19,797 nt of DNA from NCBI GenBank assembly GCA_964570205.1, contig CAZMXI010000091.1, forward strand, positions 1 through 19,797, written 5' to 3'. Below are positions 1-8,488 of this stretch, in pieces. How positions within the stretch are numbered: the first letter of the stretch is position 1; the number at the start of each line of letters is the position of its first letter. Source of the DNA: CAZMXI01 sp964570205 (lineage in GTDB: Bacteria > Planctomycetota > Phycisphaerae > Tepidisphaerales > Tepidisphaeraceae). The position numbers were made by a program, and so were the translations under genes. Under the pieces are notes generated by a model. It was not told the origin of the DNA. It ran no database searches and saw only the letters and a list, made by a program, of their open reading frames with translations.

Positions 1-2713
1 GCCGGCATCGCCACGCAGGCGGTGGTGGAAAAACAGCTCAAGGAGAAGGAAAACAAGACCCGCCACGATGTCGGCCGCGAAGGCCTGGTCGAGCGCATCT
101 GGCAGTGGAAACAGCAATACGGCGACCGGATCATCGAACAACTCAAGCGCATGGGCTGCTCGTGCGACTGGGACCGCACGCGCTTCACGCTCGATGAAAT
201 GTGCGCCCGGGCGGTGCGCGAGACGTTCTTCAAGCTGTTCAAGGATGGGTTGATCTACCGCGGCAAGCGGCTGGTGAACTGGGATATCTTCCTCCAGACC
301 TCGGTGTCGGATGATGAGATTTACCATGAGATGGTGAAGACGTCGTTGTGGCATATCCGGTATCCGATTGTGGATGAGGAGTCAGGTGGCACGGGCTACC
401 AGCCCGTGTCTGAGGCCCCTGACCACGGGCAAGCTGCCCGTGCCACGTATATGGTCGTCGCGACCACCCGGCCGGAGACGATGCTGGGGGATACGGCGGT
501 GGCGGTGGAACTGGGCCATCGGCAAGAAGGTGCGGCTGCCGCTGGTGGATCGGCTCATCCCGATCATCGGCGATGCCATCCTGGTCGATCCGAAGTTCGG
601 CACCGGCTGCGTGAAGGTGACCCCCGCCCACGACCCCAACGACTACGCCGTCTGGCAGCGCCACAAGGGCCAGGCCGACGAGATCGACATCCTGAACATT
701 CTCACGCCTGAAGGCAAGATCAACGAGGCCGGCGGCAAGTATGCCGGCCTGAAGCGCGATGTCGCCCGACGCAAGGTGGTGGATGACCTGAAAGGCTCGG
801 GCCTGCTGGAGAAGGAAGAGCCCTACGAAACCCAGGTTGGCCACTCCGACCGCAGCAAGACGCCCATCGAGCCGTACCTGAGCGACCAGTGGTTCGTGAA
901 GATGGCCCCCCTGGCCGAGCCAGCGCTGGAAGTGGTCCGCAATGGCACGATCAAGTTCTTCCCCGAGCGGCATGCGCAGCAGTATCTGGCATGGCTCGGC
1001 GAGAAGCGCGATTGGCCGATCTCGCGGCAGCTTTGGTGGGGACATCGGATACCGGTGTGGACGTATCCTCACGACAAGTACCGATCCCTTGATTTGGTCT
1101 TGCAGTTGAGGAAGTGGGAAAGCCAAGGTCGTGTTGCCATCAATTACCGCTCGCCGATGCTCGCTGACATTCGGGGCATTCCGCAGGACGACAACATCTT
1201 GGCTCATTTTGTTTGCGTGCGCAAAGAGGATGACAAGGAGTTGATGGAATGGCTTGAGCGAGAAGGCTTCATCCAAGACCCCGACGTCCTCGACACCTGG
1301 TTCTCCTCCGCCCTCTGGCCTCACAGCACCCTCGGCTGGCCGGAGGATACGCCGGAATTGCGCAAGTGGTATCCCACCAGCGTCCTGCTCACCGGCCGGG
1401 ACATCATCACCCTGTGGGTTGCCCGTATGGTCATGACCGGCCTGTACAACATGCAGGACCACCCCGCTTTCAAGGCACATCTGCAACACAGTGGCACGGG
1501 CGGCTCGCCCGTGAATCCAGATCATGGGCAAGCTGCCCATGCCACTGCTGCACCGGCCATTCCGTTCTACCACGTCGCCATCAACCCGACGATCCTTGAT
1601 GGCAAGGGCGAGCGGATGAGCAAGTCCAAGGGCAACGGCGTGGATCCGGTGGAGATCATCGAGACCCACGGCGCGGATGCCATGCGTTTTACCCTGACGA
1701 CCATGGCCACCGAGACGCAGGATGCCCGCCTGCCGGTCAAGAAGTTGCCCAACGGCAAGAACACCAGCGAGAAGTTCGACATCGGCCGGAATTTCTGCAA
1801 CAAAATCTGGAACGCGGTGCGGTTTGCCTTGCAGAACCTGGCCAGCATCCCGGCCGAGCCGGTGGATGAGGCCAAGTGGTCGATCGTCGATCGCTGGATT
1901 CTCTCCCGCCTGATGCGCACGGTGAAAGAGGCCGACGAGGCGATCGCCAACTACCGTTTCGACCAGTACGCGCGAGTCTGCTATGACTTTTTCTGGCGAG
2001 ACCTGTGCGACTGGTACATCGAGGCGATCAAGCCGGAGATGAAGGATGCGGAGCGCAGCGGCCAGGTGGCCAACATTCTGGCCACGTGCATCGATGTGTC
2101 GCTGCGGCTGATGCACCCGATGATCCCGTTCATCACCGAGACCATCTGGTGGAAGCTGAACGAGGTGCGCCCGCAGCGCGGCATCCCGGGCCGGATCGAG
2201 CCGGCCATCCACCAGCGCCTGATCCTCTCGCAATGGCCGGTTTACAACGACGACCTGACCAGCGAAGGCGCTGAGTTCGTCTTCGGCAAGCTCCAGGATC
2301 TGATCGGCGGCATCCGCAACGTGCGGAATGAGTACAAGGTGGACCAGAAGAAGACCGTGACGGTGTCCATCTCGGCCCCCGGCGATGCCTCGCGGCAGAT
2401 CAACGCCAACAAGGGCGTGATCGAGCTGTTGGCGCTGTGCCAGATCATGCAGGCGCAGGCCGACCTGCCCGCCCCGGCCAACGCCGCGCGAACCATGGCG
2501 GCCGGGTGCGAAGTCTACATCGAGGGCCTGGTGGATGCCAACGCCGAAAAGCAGCGCAGCGACAAGCGCCAGGAAGAGCTGACGAATCAGATCAAGGCCC
2601 TGAAGGGCCGCCTGGCGAACAAAGCCTACGCCGAAAAGGCCCCCCCGCACCTGGTCCAGCAGACGCGGGATCAACTGGCCGAGGCCGAGGCCGAACTGGC
2701 CAAGTTGCGATAA
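1..2713 (+). CDS. valS: Valyl-tRNA synthetase, 5' end outside window, frameshifted
   Basis: Class I aminoacyl-tRNA synthetase that charges tRNA-Val in the cytoplasm. Reading starts inside the protein (AGIATQAVVEKQL, just after the HIGH region, which lies upstream). Visible hallmarks are the editing-domain motif TTRPE (463-477), GTGCVKVTPAHDPND, WWGHRIPVW, DPDVLDTWFSSALWP, the KMSKS-type motif MSKSKGN (from 1616), the anticodon-binding domain, and a C-terminal coiled coil ending at TAA 2711-2713. Two things are odd. Two palindromic repeats are inserted in frame (386-446 and 1491-1545). The frame also changes near 510-520: GDTAVAVE is in frame 1 and IGKKVRLPLV in frame 2. The normal linker of about ten residues between them is almost missing, which fits loss of roughly 14-20 bases. 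valS is essential, so this may be a sequence error in an intact gene; otherwise it is a broken copy. The family call is very secure, its integrity is not. Confidence 0.9.
386..446. repeat. Two-hairpin palindromic repeat, copy 1, in frame in valS
   Basis: A 61-base element bounded by GTGGCACGGGC and its exact reverse complement GCCCGTGCCAC. It holds two adjacent perfect 8-bp hairpins with 3-base loops: CACGGGCT/AGCCCGTG (390-408, loop acc) and CACGGGCA/TGCCCGTG (424-442, loop agc). It is translated within valS as GGTGYQPV...DHGQAARAT, inserted just before the conserved VVATTRPETM of the editing domain. A related copy lies at 1491-1545. I associate such GTG-GCACGGGC elements with planctomycete genomes; that is recollection, not a search. 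Confidence 0.85.
1491..1545. repeat. Two-hairpin palindromic repeat, copy 2, in frame in valS
   Basis: A 55-base relative of the element at 386-446, with the same plan: CACGGGCG/CGCCCGTG (1495-1510 region, loop gct) and CATGGGCA/TGCCCATG (1523-1541, loop agc). It is translated as GTGGSPVNPDHGQAAHAT in the same phase (GGC ACG GGC) as copy 1. It sits before PFYHVAINP and the MSKS motif. Changes from copy 1 are paired within the stems (C-G to T-A in the right stem, T-A to G-C at the left apex), which suggests the folds are maintained. Confidence 0.85.
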
Positions 2714-2731
2714 GAAATGTGACCACGGAAA

Positions 2732-2771
2732 GACGCGGAGGCACGGAGATTCATCTCCGTGCCTCCGCGTC
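2732..2771. repeat. Perfect 19-bp inverted repeat between convergent genes
   Basis: The arm GACGCGGAGGCACGGAGAT (2732-2750) is followed after two bases by its exact reverse complement (2753-2771). It fills most of the 73-bp gap between the valS stop and the rhamnosidase stop, so it could end transcription from both sides. There is no clear T-tract on either side, only a short TTT after the stem on the minus strand. The sequence differs from the two repeats inside valS and resembles a dispersed genomic repeat. Terminator function is inferred from position. Confidence 0.7.
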
Positions 2772-2786
2772 CGTTCAAACGCAACA

Positions 2787-5700
2787 TCAGCGAGGGGCCG
2801 CGAAGCTGTACTTGCCTGAGCCAACCTGATAAATCGCCCGGCCGTCCTTGGCCTCGATGAACTTCACGCCGGAAGCCTGGCCAGCCGGCTTGCCCGATTC
2901 GGTGACGCTGTCGGGTTTGGTTGTCGGGATTTCAACCAGCGCCTTTGTATTCGGCGGAATCGTCACGTTCAGCGCGAACCGATCGCCCTCGACGCCCCAG
3001 GCGCTGCTGATCTGCCCGTAGGGCGAACGGTGCGTCGCCTGCGCCGACGTCAGGTCGCCGACTGGATACGGCCGAATAATGATGCGCTTGAAGCCCGGCG
3101 TCGCGGGGTCGGGGCGAATGCCGGCGATGTACTCATGCATCCAGATGCCCAGGTCGCCCACGAGCATCACGTGGTTGCCCGAGTTCATGGCGGGATCTGC
3201 CGTATCGCCGTTCCACAGTTCCCAGATCGTGGTGGCGCCCTTCGAGATCATGTAGCCCCAGCTCGGGTAGGTCTTCTGCCCGGCGATGGTGTACGCCAGG
3301 TCGGCCCGGCCGTTGTCCGACAGGACGCGCATCAGCCACTGCCCGCCGATCAGGCCGGTGCCGATGTGGTTCCTGCTCTCTTCGGTGATCTTCTTGATCA
3401 GGTGGTTGAACACCGCCTGCTTGTGCCGTGGCGGCACCATGTCGAACGCCAGCGGCAGCACGCACGATGTCTGCGAGCCGTTGTCGTACTGGCCAAGCTC
3501 GGGCTTGAGATATCGCCTGTTGAAGGCGGCCTTCATGCGCTCGGCAAGCGTGTCGAACTGCCGGGCATCGTCGGCCTTGCCCAGGATCGTCGCATAGCGC
3601 GCCATCAGCTTCAGGTCGTGATAGAAGTAGGCGGTTGCGAGCAACTGGCCGCTGGTCTTGCGGGCCGGGTCGTTGGAATGGATGAGCTTGGGATTCTCCG
3701 GCGGCACGCACCAGTCGCCGTAGGTGTCCTTGGGCATCAGGTCATCCTTGATGTATTGGCGCATGTGGTTGATCCACTTCTTCATCGTGGCATAGCGCCT
3801 GGCGATGAGCTCGGTGTCTCCGTATTGGTCAAGGATGGCCCCGGGAATGATGATGTAGCTGCTGGGCCAGGTCACATCATCGTTATAGAGCGGCCAGTAG
3901 GATGGCGCCACATCGGGAATGCTGCCGTTGTCCTTCTGTGCATCCTCGATGTCCTGCATCCACTTCGCATACAGGGCGGCGACATCGTGCAGGTAAGTCT
4001 CGCCGCGGGATTCGGCCGAGCGGTCGCCCAGCCACGCCTGACGCTCATCGCGCTGCGGGCAGTCCGTCGGGAAGCTTCGATAATTGCCCCGCACGCCCCA
4101 GACGATGTTGCGATGAATCTGATTCAGCAGATCGTTCGAGCACGCAAACTGCCCGGCCGGCTTGACGTCATCGTGCACCACCCGGCCCTCGATCGACTCC
4201 AGCGTCGGCTTGCCCGGATATCCGCGCATCTCGACAAACCGGAAGCCATGATAGGTGAAGCGCGGCTCCCAGACTTCCTGGCCATCGCCCTTGAGCGTAT
4301 AGATGTCGGTCACGTTGGCCGAGCGGATGTTGTCCAGATAGAGCGTGCCATCGGGCTTGAGGACCTCGGCGTGGCGCAGCGTCACCTGCGAGCCCTTCGG
4401 CCCGCTGACGTTCAGCCGGCACCAGCCGACCATGTTCTGGCCCATGTCGAAGATGAACATCCCCGGCTGCGGCTCGGTGATCTTCACCGGCTTGATCGTC
4501 TCAATGACGCGGATGGGCTCCATCATCTGCGCTGAAAGCACCGGCGATGCCGCCCTGACAAGCTGCGCCGCCTGCCATTTCGAGTCATCAAACCCGGACT
4601 GCGCCCAGCCGGGCATCTCGAGCCGGGCATCGTATTCCTCGCCGTCGTACTCGTTGTTGGCCAGGATCGGTCCATGCGTTGTCAGCTTCCAGGAGCCGTC
4701 GCTGACGATGCGCTGCATCCGGCCGTCCGCGTACTCGATCTCCATCTGGAGCAGAAGCTTGGGATAGCCGAACGTCCGTGTGGCCGTCGGCACCTTGCTG
4801 CGCGGGGCGAAGTAGCGGCCGTTGCCCAGCCACACGCCAACGGCGTTGTCGCCATTCCTGATCTGCCCGGTTACGTCGAACGTGACATAGAACGAGCGCT
4901 TGTCGTATTCGGTCAGGCCGGGCGAAAGCACGTGATCGCCGATCTTCCGGCCGTTCAGGTGCATCTCGAAAAGCCCGAGCCCACACACATAAGCGGTCGC
5001 CCGGCGCACGGTTCCATCCACCGCGAACTGGCGGCGGAGCATGCGGGCGGCCAGGCGGGTGCGGTCGTCGACGCTGATGTTGCCCCACGGGCCGATGCCG
5101 TAAAGCCCAAGCTCCTGGGCGGTGGCCCACGCCTGGGCGTTCGGCCTCTCGGCCACCTGCCAGGACTTGTCCGTCAGGATGACCATCGGCGCGCCCTGGG
5201 CGAACTCGATCCGGATCATGCCGATCAGCCCGGCGGGGTTTGGAGCATCGCCGACATTGCCGGCGGCCACGGAGATGATGTTGTTGCCCGTTCTCAGATT
5301 CGATGCGATGTCGAACACGCCAAGCTGGGTGAAGTTGCTGCCCGTGCCAACGCTCTTGCCGTTGATGGACAACTCAAAGGAATTGTCGGCCGTGAGCTGG
5401 CATGTGGCCTTCCGGATGACGCGGCCCTGCGGAATGGAGATCGTCCGGCGGAAATGCCGGTTGCCCACGGGCGCTGACTGCTCGGGCCTGCCCTCGGGAA
5501 ACCAGATCCAGTGCGCCTTGGCCAGGTCGCCGACCTGCTGACCGGCCGCCTGGACTTCATCCAGGCCGATCCACTTGGCCGTCCAGTCGCCCGGTTTGAG
5601 CAGACCCATGGACCACTTGGCGGGCTTGCTCCAGGCGGTCGCAGCGCCGTTTTCATCCCACAGGCGCACTTTCCACCAGCACGCGGTCCGCGATTCCAGC

Positions 5701-6038
5701 GCCTTGCCGCCATAGACAACATGAATGGACGCGTCCGACTGCACCTTGCCTGAATCCCAAAGGTCGGCTGTGGCGGGGGCCAGCTTTTCAGGGCTGCTGG
5801 CGACCAGCACCTGATATGCGGTCTGTCCCTGGCCACGTGCGCCGCGGCGGGCGTTCACTTTCCAGCTCAGACGGGGCTGTGCGGTGTCGATCCCCAACGG
5901 ATCAACGAGGTACTCGCACCGCAGGTCGGCAATGGACGTCTCCTGCGGACCCTCAAGCGTCAGGCCCAACTCTGCGCAACCATACATCGCCATCAACGAG
6001 ACCGCCGCAACAGCCATCAGAGCAATTTGGGTTTTCAT
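2787..6038 (-). CDS. Alpha-L-rhamnosidase, GH78 type, lipoprotein
   Basis: Predicted to release terminal alpha-L-rhamnose from polysaccharides or glycosides at the cell surface or in the periplasm. The 1083-aa product begins with a hydrophobic signal ending MAMYGC, a possible lipobox with Cys21. The order fits multidomain GH78 enzymes: an N-terminal beta-sandwich (about 36-145), an inserted beta-rich module (about 175-310), the Bac_rhamnosid N domain with LNGRKIGDHVLSPG (about 335-395), an (alpha/alpha)6 catalytic domain (about 620-970) and a C-terminal beta-sandwich. The family signature DCPQRDER contains the probable general acid E665; GATTIWELWNGD contains the probable base E940. The ATG has GAGGA upstream at good spacing. 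It is divergent from the dihaem gene across 118 bp and convergent with valS. On the minus strand there is TTGACA at 6094-6089 but no convincing -10 box at normal spacing. The family call is secure; the substrate is not known. Confidence 0.93.
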   Translation of the reverse strand: MKTQIALMAVAAVSLMAMYGCAELGLTLEGPQETSIADLRCEYLVDPLGIDTAQPRLSWKVNARRGARGQGQTAYQVLVASSPEKLAPATADLWDSGKVQSDASIHVVYGGKALESRTACWWKVRLWDENGAATAWSKPAKWSMGLLKPGDWTAKWIGLDEVQAAGQQVGDLAKAHWIWFPEGRPEQSAPVGNRHFRRTISIPQGRVIRKATCQLTADNSFELSINGKSVGTGSNFTQLGVFDIASNLRTGNNIISVAAGNVGDAPNPAGLIGMIRIEFAQGAPMVILTDKSWQVAERPNAQAWATAQELGLYGIGPWGNISVDDRTRLAARMLRRQFAVDGTVRRATAYVCGLGLFEMHLNGRKIGDHVLSPGLTEYDKRSFYVTFDVTGQIRNGDNAVGVWLGNGRYFAPRSKVPTATRTFGYPKLLLQMEIEYADGRMQRIVSDGSWKLTTHGPILANNEYDGEEYDARLEMPGWAQSGFDDSKWQAAQLVRAASPVLSAQMMEPIRVIETIKPVKITEPQPGMFIFDMGQNMVGWCRLNVSGPKGSQVTLRHAEVLKPDGTLYLDNIRSANVTDIYTLKGDGQEVWEPRFTYHGFRFVEMRGYPGKPTLESIEGRVVHDDVKPAGQFACSNDLLNQIHRNIVWGVRGNYRSFPTDCPQRDERQAWLGDRSAESRGETYLHDVAALYAKWMQDIEDAQKDNGSIPDVAPSYWPLYNDDVTWPSSYIIIPGAILDQYGDTELIARRYATMKKWINHMRQYIKDDLMPKDTYGDWCVPPENPKLIHSNDPARKTSGQLLATAYFYHDLKLMARYATILGKADDARQFDTLAERMKAAFNRRYLKPELGQYDNGSQTSCVLPLAFDMVPPRHKQAVFNHLIKKITEESRNHIGTGLIGGQWLMRVLSDNGRADLAYTIAGQKTYPSWGYMISKGATTIWELWNGDTADPAMNSGNHVMLVGDLGIWMHEYIAGIRPDPATPGFKRIIIRPYPVGDLTSAQATHRSPYGQISSAWGVEGDRFALNVTIPPNTKALVEIPTTKPDSVTESGKPAGQASGVKFIEAKDGRAIYQVGSGKYSFAAPR

Positions 6039-6156
6039 GCGTTGTTTCCTCGAAGGGACTGCGGCGACGGTAAACCAGCCCGCGGTTTTGTCAAGCTTTC
6101 CGGACGACTTGGCGCGCCGCCCGTGTTATCATGCGCCCCGACCAGTGGGAGGCGCG

Positions 6157-8463
6157 ATGTGGCGACTATGCGCGATTGGCGTGCTGTTGATCCCGGCGAT
6201 CGGGGCGCTGGCCGAGGATGCCGGATTCCGCAGCGCCGTCGAAGCCGACTGGCGCAGGCAGGATGGCATCGGCACAGCCCGCAACCCCTCGACCTATGCC
6301 GCCGCCATCCAGCTTATGCTCCACCGGGGCGATGCGCTGATCGCCGACTTGAAGTCGACCAGAGTGGACCTGCGCGGGCTTGATGCCCAGTGGGAAGCCG
6401 CCTGGCGGCGCTGGCGCGACTATTCCGCAACATCGGCCGATGAACGGCAGTGGCAGGCGCTCTGGCACGACACGCACTGGCTTCGCCGGCGGATCAATTT
6501 CGCCAATCCGCTCACCGGCGTCGGGCCAATCCTCTTCATCAAGCAGGCGCCCGGGTCTTTCAGCCATCAGCTCACGCAGGTGTACGGGCGGTACGCCCGC
6601 CCGGGCGGGGGCATCTTCATCCTCGACCGCCCGGGCGAATCATTAACACCGCGCGACCTGACGCCCCGCTCCCTGCCCGAAGGCAGCTTCCAGACGCTGG
6701 AGCTGTCTTATGATGCCAGGCGCATCCTCTTCTCCTACTGCGCGACCGATCCCAAGCAGAAGCATGCCCGGTTCTATCACATCTATGAGATGGCGGCCGA
6801 CGGCTCGGGCCTGAAACAGCTCATCGATGGCCCATACGATGACTTCTCCCCCCGCTATCTGCCCGACGGGCGGATCATCTTCATCTCCACGCGCCGAGGC
6901 GGATATCACCGCTGCGGCAGCCCCGGCTGCCCGGTGTACACCCTGGCCGCGATGAACGCCGACGGCTCGGGCGTGCGCCTGCTGAGCTACCACGAGACGC
7001 AGGAGTGGGACCCCGCCGTCATGCACGATGGCCGGATCATCTACACCCGGTGGGATTACGTCGATCGCCACGCCGTCTTCGGCGAGCACCTCTGGACCAC
7101 CCGCCCCGACGGCACTTCGCCCGCCGCCTACTACGGCAACTACACCAAAAACCCCGTCGGCCTGTGGGAACCGCAGCCCGTGCCCGGATCGAGCCGGATC
7201 ATGGCCACCGCCGCCGCCCACCACGCCATGACGGCCGGCTCCATCGTCCTGGTTGACACCAGCAAGGGCCAGGATGGCCTGGCGCCGCTCACTCGGCTCA
7301 CCCCCGACACACCATTCCCCGAAAGCGAATACGCCGTGTCCGGCCAGTGGCATTTCCCCGCGCCCGACGCCAAGCCGGCCAACTCCGCCGAGCAGCAGCG
7401 CTGGCCCGGCCACTGCTACCGCACGCCCTGGCCGCTTTCAGAGAGCTATTTCCTCGCCGCCTACAGCTTCGACCCGCTCGTGGGCGAGCCCCACGCCAAC
7501 GCGGCCGCCATGTTCGGGCTCTACCTCGTCGATCGCTTCGGCAACAAGGAGCTCCTGCACCGCGATGAGCGCATCAGCAGCCTCTGGCCCATTCCCCTGC
7601 GGGCGCGCCCGACGCCGCCAACGCTGCCTTCCCTGCTGAACGAGCCGGCCACGCCCCAAGGCGTCTTCGTGCTCCAGGACATCTACGCGAGCGATCCGCC
7701 GATCCCGCCAGGCTCGGTCCGGCGGCTGCGGATCGTGCAGGTGCTGCCGAAGTCCACCCAGGGCAAGGACAATCCGCCCGTCGGCGCCGCCGCCGGCTCC
7801 CCCGGCAAGCAGGTGCTGGGCACTGTGCCCGTCGAGGCCGATGGCTCGGCCCATTTCGCCGCGCCGGCGCGCGTGCCCCTGCTGTTTCAGGCCCTTGATG
7901 AACATGGCCAGGCCGTGCAGATCATGCGCAGCGCCACCTACCTCCAGCCGGGTGAAAACGCCACGTGCATCGGCTGCCACGAGCCCCGCGATGATTCCCC
8001 CCGGTCCAATACGCGGCCGCTGGCGCTGAACCGCGACGCATCCGCAATCCAGCCCGGCCCCGACGGCTCCAAACCCTTCAGCTACCCCCTTCTCGTCCAG
8101 GGCGTGCTCGACCGGCACTGCGTCACCTGCCACAACGCCGCCGAGCCCAGCGGCAACATCAACCTCGGCGGCGAGCCCGAAGGACACTACACCGCCTCAT
8201 ATAACGCGCTCGTCCAGCGCGTCCCCTTCTCCAACGACACCAACCTCGAATCGCTCTCCCACCCCGGCCGGTTCGGCGCCCGCGGCAGCAGCGCCATGAA
8301 GCTCCTGCTGGCCGGCCACTACGACATCCGCCTCAGCGCTGAGGACATCGAGCGCCTCGCCACCTGGATGGACACCAACGCCCTGTTCTACGGCACTTTC
8401 GACCACGAAGACCAGCGCCGCCAGCAGCGCGGCCAGCGCATCGATGGGCCAAAGCTCGAGTGA
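6157..8463 (+). CDS. HzsA-related dihaem c-type cytochrome with beta-propeller
   Basis: A 768-aa exported protein that resembles the HzsA-related (hydrazine synthase alpha-like) family common in planctomycetes; most members outside anammox bacteria have no known reaction. It has a signal peptide (WRLCAIGVLLIPAIGALA) and TolB/WD-like propeller repeats in the first two thirds (MAADGSGLKQL, YLPDGRIIFISTRR, MNADGSGVRLLS, HDGRIIYTRWDY). There are two haem-binding motifs near the C terminus, CIGCH (C604-H608) and CVTCH (C655-H659), the second in a domain of the LVQGVLDRHCVTCH type. A further close Cys pair lies in CGSPGC near 253-258. I chose ATG 6157, which has GGGAGG five bases upstream and begins the signal peptide; an upstream in-frame ATG at 5884 would overlap the divergent gene. 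The next gene starts 25 bp after the stop, so the two are probably co-transcribed. A redox role linked to extracytoplasmic sugar chemistry is an inference. Confidence 0.85.
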   Translation: MWRLCAIGVLLIPAIGALAEDAGFRSAVEADWRRQDGIGTARNPSTYAAAIQLMLHRGDALIADLKSTRVDLRGLDAQWEAAWRRWRDYSATSADERQWQALWHDTHWLRRRINFANPLTGVGPILFIKQAPGSFSHQLTQVYGRYARPGGGIFILDRPGESLTPRDLTPRSLPEGSFQTLELSYDARRILFSYCATDPKQKHARFYHIYEMAADGSGLKQLIDGPYDDFSPRYLPDGRIIFISTRRGGYHRCGSPGCPVYTLAAMNADGSGVRLLSYHETQEWDPAVMHDGRIIYTRWDYVDRHAVFGEHLWTTRPDGTSPAAYYGNYTKNPVGLWEPQPVPGSSRIMATAAAHHAMTAGSIVLVDTSKGQDGLAPLTRLTPDTPFPESEYAVSGQWHFPAPDAKPANSAEQQRWPGHCYRTPWPLSESYFLAAYSFDPLVGEPHANAAAMFGLYLVDRFGNKELLHRDERISSLWPIPLRARPTPPTLPSLLNEPATPQGVFVLQDIYASDPPIPPGSVRRLRIVQVLPKSTQGKDNPPVGAAAGSPGKQVLGTVPVEADGSAHFAAPARVPLLFQALDEHGQAVQIMRSATYLQPGENATCIGCHEPRDDSPRSNTRPLALNRDASAIQPGPDGSKPFSYPLLVQGVLDRHCVTCHNAAEPSGNINLGGEPEGHYTASYNALVQRVPFSNDTNLESLSHPGRFGARGSSAMKLLLAGHYDIRLSAEDIERLATWMDTNALFYGTFDHEDQRRQQRGQRIDGPKLE

Positions 8464-8488
8464 ATCATTTCTATCGAGGAATCGGACA

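Noticed and set aside
239..2824. 861-codon open frame on the minus strand opposite valS
   Set aside because: It is the antisense shadow of a clearly conserved gene, made open by high GC; it is rich in low-complexity Arg/Gly/Leu runs and has no family match.
3030..4535. 501-codon open frame on the plus strand
   Set aside because: It is antisense to the catalytic domain of the rhamnosidase and has no ribosome-binding site or recognisable domain.
5884..6156. N-terminal extension of the dihaem protein
   Set aside because: It would overlap the divergent rhamnosidase start and hide the signal peptide that begins at 6157 behind a good ribosome-binding site.
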